Assembly (NCBI GenBank): GCA_030770545.1
Contig: CM061100.1
Location: forward strand, 5,711,501-5,775,500
Reading direction: 5' to 3'
Source of the DNA: Macropodus opercularis
Taxonomy: Eukaryota; Chordata; Actinopteri; Anabantiformes; Osphronemidae
DNA: 64,000 bases
Positions 27,101 to 39,100 of the stretch are shown piece by piece (position 1 is the stretch's first letter; every line of letters begins with the position of its first letter). The position numbers and the translations under genes are program-made. Below the pieces are notes generated by a model. That model saw nothing but the letters and a program-made list of their open reading frames with translations, ran no database searches and was not told the origin of the DNA.

Positions 27101-30100
27101 TATGTTTTCCTCTCCAGTGATTTGAGCAAAGGCTTCTCTCCGTGTAGTCAGCTGCTGAGGTATATTGAGGCCATAAATGAATAAGCATTGGGTTGATTTC
27201 AGAAATTACACTGATTACTGGTGACTAGTCGTTTGATAGTGGTTTACAACGTGGCTGCCGTGGTAATGACAAATTCAGTACAATCCAGTTTTGTCTCAGA
27301 CACTGTAAACCGAACGACTACTTATTAACACCTAAACCCCACGGCGCCTGCTGGGATCATGCGTTGGGCCCGTTACAGCCAGGATGTCGGCGCTTTACGC
27401 GAAATTCCTTACAGGACAGTTGTGGATCGCAGAACTTTGCGAAGTGCGTCTGTCAGAACTGTGAGGCAGAAGCAAGGCACCTTGACTTTTTGTGGGTTCC
27501 TCCAGTGCTCTTTGAGGACGCTTTCAGCCGTCATGTTGCCAGGCAGGATCACCACATCGTTGTTACTCTCTCTGCACGTCAGCTCACACTCCTCACCTAT
27601 GTGCAAACAGGAGAAATCAAAAACCTAATACACATTCTGTCTGTCATTATTTACATTATTGTTTAATGCTTTTTGTACAAAGACAACAAGATTCAGCCTT
27701 CAATCTGAAGCAAATTATTAATTATTCATGTGTTTCAAATGAGCAGAGAGCATGAGCAGACAGAAAAACTAAATTGTTGGATAACAGACCTATTCCGTGT
27801 CCTCGCTTGCATGAGTACTGTAGGCTGTAATGGAGGTTCTGAGGCAAAGAACACTGGCCTTTACTTTGTGGGCATAAGCGGAACGATCCCGTCCAGTTTC
27901 CATCTTTCCGGCAACGGATCACGTTTGACCCCGCTCCCTGAAAATAACATACATTGACAGATAAACTGTTGTAGACACACACACGCGCGCGATGACACAC
28001 AAACACTTGCAGACCAAGGACACTAAGAGAGCGTCCCATTGCAAAAAGGGAAACACAATCCAATTTTTATCAGGCATCCAACCCACAAGGCCTGAGCGGC
28101 AGAACAGATTAAAAGGTGTATACATTTCAAAAGTCTGTGGCAGCAGGCCTATTCTGGAAATCAATAGCAATCTAATTAGCATGGCGTCAAATTGAGTGGG
28201 GCTAAGGGAGACAGGGAGAGAACCAGGCAGACAGAGACAAACACTGAGACAGTGAGGAAAGGGGAAGACCATGACAAGGACAAAGTGCGTTTAGGATTCT
28301 TTGTGGTTCATTCATTAATAATATCATATAAGGGTATTTCAAAAATAACAGGACTGCAAATTCATATACAATAAGCCATGTCGGACCTAAACATTATCCA
28401 AACAAAGATGTGAAGACGAGAGAAACTAAATGTCTACACTACAAAAACATTAGGTACACAAAGAGAGGAAAGTGATGGACGGACCTGCTTGCATGGCGAG
28501 TGCAGCAGCCTCACCGTATGGGCAGAGCCTCCTGTGGCGGCGATAGCAGTATTACCAGCAGCATCAGAGCAGTTGAGTCTGCAGACACTGTCAAAGCGGA
28601 AGCCATCGGTACAATGATAAGAGCCGTGGAAGATGGGAGGAGGGGCATCGCACGTGACGGGTTCGCATGCCCCCTCTAGCCAGCTGCCATCCTCTGTGCA
28701 CTGGCGTTTGAACGCACGCCTGGAGAGGAACGGAGACAGTTAGATGGAGCGATTTCAGGAGAACCAAACTAATCGACAAGTGCGGCATCTGTCTTTGCCT
28801 CTTGGGTTTGTTGGTGACATGGTAGCCGGGCTTGCACTTGTACTTGCAGAGCGTGCCCACTTTGAGACCGGTCTCGTTGCAGCGCTTAGTTTGCAGCACG
28901 GCGTTGGGTACAGGAGGAGGGGCCGGGCAGCGAAGCTCACAAAGGGCCTCCGGGAAGGACCACAGACCGTCTTCTAGGCATGTGAGAGTATTGTTTGTAC
29001 CTGAGGTCAAAAAGCAGAAAGGCATCCGTGAAGTTAGAACGTGCGATTTGAAGGAAGAGAGAATTCAACCATCGTGTGGAGCTGCACAGCTCACCCACGA
29101 GCTGCGCTGGTTCCCGACACTGGAAGGTGCTCTTCTTCCCGTAGGTGGTGCCCTCTGGGAAGTTGAAATGGGCCGGATGCACGTGGTACTTGTCAGGCAG
29201 ACCGCAGTCCACAGGTTCACATGACACCTGTTTGTTCCACTTCCCATTTGCGCAGGTTATAGTCACTGACGAGTCCGACTGGAAAATCGCACAGAATATA
29301 AAGGGAGAGTCAAACGGCGACGGATGGGATTACAAAGTCAGGCTTATACCGACGTACGCGTGGACATGCTCTGAAACAAGCGCTAATTTGCACATTGATG
29401 TGTCAGATTGATTTCCCGCACACATCCTATGAATGTTTACCTCACAAAAAAAATGACTACAGCAATTCAGCACTCGCTCCGACAAGTCTCCAATCAGTGT
29501 GTAACCTTACAGAGCTGGATCGGGCTTAGCTTACTGTATGTCAGTAAGCCTCGCGGGCCACTCAGCAGCTCAAGTAACTGCTGATAGCATTTGTAAGGTC
29601 AAGTCATGTCACTCAGACAACTGATATCCAACAACTGCACAATCAGCCCTAACACAAAACAGATTGACTTTGGTGGCAGTGTGACAACTAGGGAGAAACA
29701 GACGCAAAGAGGGATTCTTCCACGACTGGAAAACCACACGTTGTGAGGATGTGTGCAGTCAGGATACTAAGAATGTGTTGGTATTATCTGGAAAGGGCTT
29801 GACTTACGTTCAGATTCAAGTGGCGTTGAATCAGACAGTTCCCTTTACCAGAGCTTCTTCCTGTGTGCTTCCAGTGGTTCTTAGAATCAGTGCTGAGTCT
29901 ACAGAGTGCATCCTGTGCGATTGGGCCCTTACATGTTGTTGGAATGTGTGAGGAAACTGTAGAACCCAAAGGAAATCCACACATGGAGAGAACATGCAGA
30001 ATCCACAAGAAAGTGACTCTGGAGTCAAACCCAGCACTGGTAACTCCGCTTTAAATGGGCAAAGACAAGTTCAGGTCTTAAGCCCAATATTAGGCCTAAT

Positions 30101-33100
30101 ATGCCATATTAATATCACTTCTGCCCCCTTTGTTGACCTGTTATGGAGAATGGCCCCTGATTAGAAACAGCAGCCATTCAGGTCACAGCAGAAGGATGTA
30201 TGACCTAGCAAAGCCTGACTGAGAGGCCACATGTTTTGCATTAATCACGTGTGTGTGTGTGTGTGTGTTATCAAGAGTGAAGAGAATTTAGCATTAAAAA
30301 CACAATATTTACCGTTTCACATGCTCCTGGATACAGCAGCGGTTTACGTTTCAAAAAGTCAGCGTCTCATTGCTGATTTTCTCATCTCAGATCTATTTCT
30401 TATTAGAAATAGCTCTGATTCCTGTAAATTGCTTGGCTTGTGGAATGATATTTGCAGAGATGAGCCCAAAATGGGGAGTCGCTGCATCATCCAAACCTCA
30501 ACTGTTTTCATCCTCTTCCATTAAATAGCACCATGTAACGCGACAGGAATGCTGATATTGATAGCGGTGCCAAGCAATCTCACAACAAAGCAGCGAGAGC
30601 TCAATTATTGTGACTTTTCATTCAGAGAACAACTAAAAAAAAAAGGAAACCTGTGTGTTACCATGAATTACACTCTACCCCTGTTGTGGTTGACTTTAAT
30701 TACACACATCCTTTTAAAGAGTGGCCAAACATTAAGGCCACACAAGCTGGCCTCAGTTAGCATGACGTATCTGTTGCTTCATAACCTTGTCTCTCTGCGC
30801 ATGTATTTCTATCTTTCATCTTGATCCCATTATATGATACTGCATAACAGTATCGAGTTGCTTCCAAATAAATAAGCTCCTTTCATATTTGGATACGCAA
30901 CAAAGTAACATATGCATCACATGTGACTGCCTGTTCAAAACTAACAGGGTGTAGAGTTGAGTGAGTCAATCACGTTGAAGAGAAACGAGGACGGATTAGT
31001 GTAAATGTGCGAACTCTAAATATGTGTGCAAGCGGGACGGCTGTGTGTACGCGTGAAGTCAAGTTCGGAAACACATTTACGTTTGCATCTGCCATGAGCT
31101 CTTTTCACCACGCTTGCGTCTCCGAGTGTGTAAGACTGCACACAGCCGCACGCCCGTGTGTACTACTGCGTGTATACAGTAAATGTGTGGGAATTTTCCT
31201 CCCTTTAAAAAATTTACAGCTGACTACTTCTCTTCCAGTAGCAAATTTTAACAACCTTTGGCAACTCTGCCTAATTCAAGCCAGACAGGCCAAGAGACAA
31301 ATGAATTGACAGCCTCTTCCTTCAGCTGGAGGGTTTGCCTCCGTGTGGATGGCACACAAACATAAACAGATGCAACAAAAGTATTGCGAAGGTACGCGGC
31401 TGTGTATTAACAGGAACACAAACACTATAGCGACTCTATGTGATGGACTTAAGTAGAATTTATTACTGCCTGCTCCTGAGGGAAAAGCCTTTTATGAAAG
31501 CGTTTTAGAGGGAAAAAAGTAAAAAATCTCTTCTTTACTTAGAAGCACAGAGGTTTTATTTGCCTCCTGGAATACACACAATCCCTGGTAGAGCAGGACC
31601 AGAACTGCAGTGCTACTGAGAATCTAATAGTACTTCTAAGTACGTATAATTCTGAGGGTGAATTAATTTTTACGATTCGGACGAACACATTAGCGGAGTG
31701 AACCAAGTGGATTTCAGAACTACTATTGTTAAAACCAGTTGAAGACTTAAGGGAAAGGTACATACGCATTCTGCTGGGAGATATAAAGTCCTCGGCCAGT
31801 CTTTACTGCAGTGCAGCACGCTGGCATTTGTATCCCTTGCCCAGTCGGGAAGAATGAACTCTTAACTCAGGCTCCACAGTGTCAGGAACTGGAGGTTCCT
31901 GACAACGTTAAGGGCCACGTACGCACTTTAAGAACTAGGATTACAATTCACAACCTTTACCCTCCTACACCCGGGTTTTGCTCGGTGGATTACAGGGGTG
32001 AAGCCCTGTGCTCGAGCAGATTAGAGCTCAGATCAGAAATCAGCATGATGCTCCTTTACAAGCCTTTCCCACAGAGAATAAGGCAACGTTACAAAGTAGC
32101 TGATCTGGTTTCAAAGAAAGTGTTTTTAATGCGCATTAAATGATCACGACTTAATAAGCAGTTAAGTTTAAAGTTATAAAAAACATCCTGAGATAGCAGC
32201 CTGACACATATTGTCAACGAGATGCTCTTCAACCCAGTTGTATTTTGTAAAATCTAATACTGAAAAATACTGAAATAGATTTAAAAGTTGAATGAGGAAT
32301 AAAGTTCAGGGCCAACAGATGAGCTTCAGCATTACCCACTGACTGTGACCAGATTAGAACATTGATGCATTTGACTGATTTTAAAATCACACTGGACAAG
32401 TTAATTTCTAAATATGTTTTTCGTAATCAGAAGGTGTTCAGCCTGTGAGCTAGACTGGCTCCAGTAAGGAGGAACGGCCATAGCTCGGTGGGCTGGAGGT
32501 CTGGTGGTAGTGTTTGATGGTGGACAGTGGTCAACCTGATCCACCCTGTTAACGGAAACACCTACAGTGAGTTAAACAGAACGGGCTTTTTCAGTGCCAG
32601 CACTCCGTGTTCCCTAACCACTTCAAAGACAACAAGCAGCAATAAAGTCCGTACATAAAAGTTGAGCAAGAGACAGCTCTATCTGAGAAGGTGGTGTTCC
32701 CGAAACCACTTTGGAAACCACCATCAATCAAACAAGAATGTAACGGGCTAATGAAAGGAGACGAGCTCGTTTAATGCTGCACTTTTCAACCTCAGCGTGG
32801 ACGTTGGAAGGAAATGGAGTAAAGGATGATACTGCAGAGCTAAACTGAGGGTGCAAAGCTTTGTTTTAGAGCTGATGGCAGATGCGTCATTTCATTTCCA
32901 TGCGCTGCCGTGTTTCTCCGATCACCGACTCCTGAAAGGGTCTGACCAGTACAGTGTGGGACAAACTACAAAATCTAGGGCGACAGATGTTATCCTGGTG
33001 TGCCATGGACTTTAGAGTTCAGCCAGTCACAGCTGTCCTGCTGCTGCATTAGCTAACGTACATGCTTTACACTCCTCTGGGTTCTGTAGTGTGCTGAAGA

Positions 33101-36100
33101 ATATGTTAGGACTTTAGAAAGGACTGGATTTATTTATGATAACTATAAACATCAAGAATTTGTAGCATCATACTGTGTTGCAGAAGTGATCACTTGTCCT
33201 CATTATTATCTTATTTAAGATGATTTGGAACTTAGTTCAGGTGAAAGTTACATGTTATGTCCGGTATGTAATGATAGGCAGGTAGATGTTTTTTCTGTCC
33301 CTCCCATCCCTCTGAGGGAGCATTAATAGATTGCCCTGCAGACTGCTTTGCACAGTCAAATGATTACAGTATCTTGGCCTCAATCCAGAAGGTTGCCAAT
33401 ACGGTGTCAACTACTCTTCTTGTTTTGTTTCCTCACGGTGTGCATTCATCCGTGTGTACACTGTCTTCATGGAAGCATTTAATGAGCGCGCTCTGTGGGA
33501 GCAGGAGCAAATCTCTGCGCCTTAACAGAGACTTCAATGCGTGCGAAACGAGCAGGGACGAAGCAAAGGGAGGGGGGGGGGGACAGACACTATGCGATGA
33601 TGTCATCGTCCCGGTGGAGTAGTGATACAAAGTGACTGTTTGAGGTGATGGTGCAGCATGCTCAGCAAGAGTCTAAACACTATTATGTTTGTGCTCGTAC
33701 ATCATATGTGTGGTGCGCGAGCGTGCACATGTGTACGCGTAGTCAGCAAGGGGCGTCTCCGCTCCTCAGTGCTGCAGTCATCTACCTGGATGCTTATGAT
33801 GTCATTGTCCCCGGAGGCTCGCCGTGCCAAGCCTAGTTTTTGCAGGTGACACAGTAAATGCAGAGAGAAGAGAGGCTTTCGCGTACTTGTGATTTTGCAT
33901 GTGAATGCATACGCAAATTCATGTTTGCACAAATGTTCCCATGTGCTGCAAAACGCTTCTGCACGCTCACGTGTGTGTAATTAAGTGTTCGTGTGCGCCT
34001 TTGTGCCTCTGTGCATTTCAGCGTGTGTGTAGCACTGTGCTTACCTGGCTCTTGATGATGTCATCATCCCGGTGGATTTGCAGGACGTATCCAGAGTTGC
34101 AGGAGATGGTGCAGCGATCTCCATTGAAGAAGTGGCGGCCAAGGCTACTGCACTTGAGCTCTGCATTGCGGATTAAAGGTTCCTGGCAGTCAATGGCTTC
34201 ACACGAATAGTGTACACAACTATGAGGGGAGAGTGAGTGTGTGTGTGTGAAGGGGGTTGGAAAAAGAAAGTAAAAGAGGCAGAGAGAGAAAGAGACCAAC
34301 AAAATCACATTTAAAGTTACAACATAAATTCACTGCAGATAAACATGGAAACAGTCACACAAGCATGTACACAAACACTACACATTGTGCCAACTACATG
34401 TAATCATCAGCGACTGCTTCACATATCAAATCAATAAACCAGATGATGCGCACAAACATATGCTGTGCACATGAAAGCATATGTGTCGCACACATGGCAA
34501 ATGAAGAGTGACAGGATGTATTACGCGCAGGCTACAATGGCAGAGTTTTGGCCACAGCGTCGTGTTGGTAGCCTGATGGAGAAGGCATTTAATGCGTTCG
34601 GAATGTCTGGATGCCCAAGGCACCTTTTTACAACAGTACACATTCTATGGTATAGGGTTCCCTTATGAAGCCGGCGGAGAACGAGAGAGAGGGAAACAGA
34701 AACGCATGAGAGAGGGAGGATGTAAGAAAATACAAGCCTGTTAAAGTCACTCCTAAACAAATGGAATCTCTATTTGCCTTTTCACCCGTTCGATTGCCAG
34801 CCTCGGTTATGGACATATTACCTTCTTCTACGCCTTTACTCTAAAATTGTAAACTACTGTGCATCTATATTATGTCTCTAAATAAAACTTCAAGCTCATA
34901 ATTAAAAGCTCTCATTAAAGAGAGACTCGTACAGCAGGCATATCTAGGCTTTTTGAGGACAAGCTAGGGAAGCCTAGAAGCCTCCTCTGTGGACATTTTG
35001 GCCTGGAACAAAATCTCTTTATGGTTTTCTACTAGTCACTCTGGAATTTCTGACATAAATTATAACTAACTACCTGGAAAACTATCCTCTTCCCTTGTGA
35101 CTGAGGAGTACAGTACAATGGCGTGGACTGCAAAAGAGGTCAAAAATGAAGAGAAAGGAAAAGTTGTAGCAATAAGACAAAAGGGAAAGCATACATGAAA
35201 CAAGCGTGGAACATAAAACTGAGTCATGTTAATAGAGGCTGTTGTTAACAACTCAGGCAAAAGGGGATGTGGTGTTTTGTGGAGGAATAAGTATTACGGG
35301 AAATATGCTGCTTAGCTCAGGAGAACGAGGCAGGGAAAGCGGGAGCAGGAGGCACCAAAGGGGAGATGGCAAACAGAAGGCAAGGAAATGATGTGAAAGT
35401 AAAGAATGAGAAGACAGCGCGGGAGACGATGAGGTGGAGGAGGAGGATGCGGAAACACTGGGAACAGCGAGAGGGAGTGAGGCAAAATGTCGGCTGGAGA
35501 TAAGAAACTTGAAATGTGGGCTAGAAACGAGAATTGGAGTTTAGGGAGAATTTAAAAAAACAGATCGATGACAAAGAGATGAAGCCTTGATGAGCTCTAC
35601 TGATGCAAGATCAAAACTTCTGAACATGCACAGGTCTGGCTGCCTTGACATCACATAACCACATTAGTTTTCAAAAGCCTCTGGAAATTAGATGAAGTGG
35701 AGAGATGATGAAAGAAAGGAAAGTCAGCGAGAACTCCGCAAGAAAGCAACTAGTCCCACCGAGTGTGTGCTGTGGCAATTTCCTGGCTGATGCAGATAGA
35801 CAGTGGTTTTAATCTATTTAGGTGTTCTCGGATGCCTCGCTGGCACGCAACAAAGGCACAAACAGCTCTATCTCCCCGCGCAGACCCCCTGACCGTCCCC
35901 TCGCTGTGAGCTGCGGTGTGTGTTAGTGCATTTCCTTGTGGGAGCATCATCCGTGCGAATGGCTTCGTGCAAGACAGTGGCGTGGAAATTGGTAACGTGT
36001 GCATGTGTGTGGTGTAGTTTAGCTCTGCTTGTGAGGAATAGCTTGACACCACATGGATAGCAGCTAAAACTAAAGGTGAATACGAGGGATGTGAGTGTGC

Positions 36101-39100
36101 AGCTAAGCAGGCGTTCCATCGCTGGCCTGCGATCAATAACCGTTACGGGCTAATCATCGATACTTTCTCGTTTGGACGCTAGTGTTCAATCTGCTGCCAT
36201 TTGTTTTTCATCGCACCAGAAAAAAGTTTAAAGCCTGATTGACAGGACATTTATAGCATCACAGTATACATTTATAGCATTAGAGGAGAAACACTTTGGC
36301 AGGGTTTTTCTAAGAAAAAGGATATTATTATGCAGCGTGCACTTCAGCCAAAACAAAACATGCTGGGGTAGTAAACAAGATTTAGAGGCAGTGGGTCGGC
36401 TCTATTGTTGCAAATCCCCGGACCTCAGCAATAGGTCTAAATTGATTGTAAATTTCCAGTGATATTATATTCGTTACCTCGAACGTTTTACGGTTGCAGC
36501 TGTAACTTGGGGCAGATGTCTAACATTAAACAGCTTGTTGGCACCATCTTTTCACACATGACTTGGCCTCTTTCTTGTTAAAACAGCCACATGCAAACGC
36601 GGCCCTTTGTTTTGTCTTGTCTGTCGTCTTTCCAAGCGAGAGACAAAATATGGAGAAGCCGAGGTCTTCCAACATGTACCGAAGCACTGCTTAGCAACAC
36701 ATTTGCTAGTTGCTCAACATCATCTTCACTTTGTTATATCCTACTTGGTACATACTGTGTTTCCTTTACCGTAACTTTGCTTTTCTTCATATTGTATCTC
36801 TACTCCTGCTACTCTTGGCACTGCACTAGATTTAATATGTATCATTCCTGGAAGAGGGATCCCTCCTCTGTTGTTTGTCATGTTTGTTGTGGAAAATAAC
36901 TCATAATAATCTAATTTTGTTTAAATTATGAAGTCTTCTGGGATAACTTTGTAATCTTGGGATTTATAAATAAACTTGTTTTGCACACTGCATAACATGT
37001 GCACATGCAGCATCAAGGAACAAGGAGACAAATGTGTCTCTCTGTTTATGGATGATGCATGATATGTATACTGTATGCTTATATGTTAAACAATAAGCAA
37101 TGGTTTATGTGGAACTATACGATTATATGTGTATTGTGTATGTTGCTGGTTGTTTGTGTGAGGTCTCCACCAGAGCTCCCCTCTTGCTCAGCCTCACCTC
37201 TGGCCTGTTGGGTTGTAGATCTCATTGCTCTGGCAACCACTTATCGTGATGGGGTCGAAGGACTGGAAGGAGCGCAGACCTACACCGGAGATGGCCACGA
37301 ACTGAGAAGCAAACATGATCCGGATAGCCTTGGTGTGGTAGAAAGCCACGGACAGGTCGTGGCTCACTGGGATCACCAAGGGGTTGGTGCGGCAACTGAG
37401 ACGCCAATCACCTGTGGAGAGCGGGTGACGGGCGTACAGTTGAAGTTATGCGCGATGTCTCTGGTGGGTTAGCTTTCCACTTTAAAAATACATGAGACAG
37501 TTCTCACCAAGACTATGAATGACCTCTTTGGTGTCCACCAGCTGAACAGTGACGTTACACTGAGTCTGGTCAATGAATGAAGTCCCATCAGCAGCCAGGT
37601 GCAGGATCACAGCTGCTGCCACCATGGGATGAGAGAAGTGGGCCTGGATGAGGAAAAGCAAAAAGCATTAGGCAGAGCTTTTCAAAGGTCAAAGACACTA
37701 TGACGCAAAAACTCAGGAACACCTTGAGGGAATTTCTTTAATATTGGCACATGCAAGCTACACAGTATTTTGGGGGTCTCACCTTCAGCCAGTATCCCCA
37801 GGTTGAATCATGGGCCTCGCGACAGGGAAACCACGCGTACTGGGACACGCCATCTGACAGGTCAAACACTTTGGACTGACATGTCTGTGGATAAACAAAG
37901 CAGGTAAACACGTGGTAACTGCTTGTGTCTGTGTAAAACTTAAAGACATCTTTGTTTCAGTGAGCAACAGTTTTCTACCCACAGTGTAAGTAAAAGCATG
38001 TGACGAAGTATTTTCAGGTGAAGTTGTCTGAAAGGTGGATCATGGCAAGTAGAAGACGCTCAGTTGCCATGACTCAACTTTCGGACATGTGACTAAGTAG
38101 TAAACAGAGAAAGATGTCACAAGGTCACAAGTCATGTCATAAAATATTATCAGCCCCTGTTGTCATTGAGCACCTCTAAAGTGCCGGCACCCACTCCATC
38201 ACGCTAGACCTCCGGGTTTTAAGAGGGTGAAGAGTCTGGTAGATAAGATGCTAGAATTCTGTTTACAAAGCTGAGTAGCTGTAAAACTTGTAATCTTACA
38301 TATCTGACATTTGCGAGAAATAAACATGTTTGTTAGAGTCTTGGCCTTTTGCTGTGACCCGCGTTTTCCACAGCTGTCAGCTGTTTGTCGCGTGGCCGGG
38401 CTGACGAGCACTTGACGTGCATTGTGTGCAGCACTTTGTTTGTATTTTGTCAACACGCCCAGGACCCTGTCACGTATCACGTGCCCCACATAGCTCTGCT
38501 CTTCCGAAGTCACTGATTCCTCCTCGTGCTGTTTTTGTAAACTCACAGTGGGACAGCTTTAAAACCCTGTCATGCCACACCTGTCCACTAGACGCCCTCA
38601 GAGAGTTTTCAGAACGCTCCGTGGCACCTGAATCAGTCATCTGTGCCAATTTTGCACAAAACTTGGCAGATTATCTACAAACATAAAGCTATATATATAT
38701 TAACACTGTTGCATGTGTTAGAGCACATATTTACACAGAATTACATTCACACTATATGTTGCTTTTGCTGTACACAGAAATCAACACATTATTTATTACA
38801 GTAAATTAAAATGTTCAGTTATGAATTCTGCGACGACAGAATCATCTCATTACTGCGATATCACAAGTTTTTCCACAGTTGTATCCCACGCATTATTACC
38901 TCACTAGTTACGCAGGGAAAGAGGCAGAGAAGTCGAAAAATGACAGTGACAGATTATAAAACAGCACTGAGCAATACATAAAGACAGACAAAAAGGAGAG
39001 AGGGCACTTACCCAAGGACAGCGAGTTTCGCCTGCTGCCCTGAGCTGGTGAAATGAGACACCGGTAACATGACGCTTTTGCTAGAGAGGCTACTGTAGGA

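Larger units (their letters stand above)
29279..34044 (-). other. pappa intron, 4.8 kb
   Basis: It holds a fish-repeat fragment (29938-30045), a (GT)10 (30249-30268), an 11-G run (33572-33582) and two decayed copies of the SCR1 exon end (33590-33655 and 33786-33850). No functional exon is supported. Confidence 0.85.

Noticed and set aside
32470..32520. 'tagctcggtgggctggaggt', tRNA A-box-like SINE head
   Set aside because: No B-box at the right distance and no tail; too short to claim.
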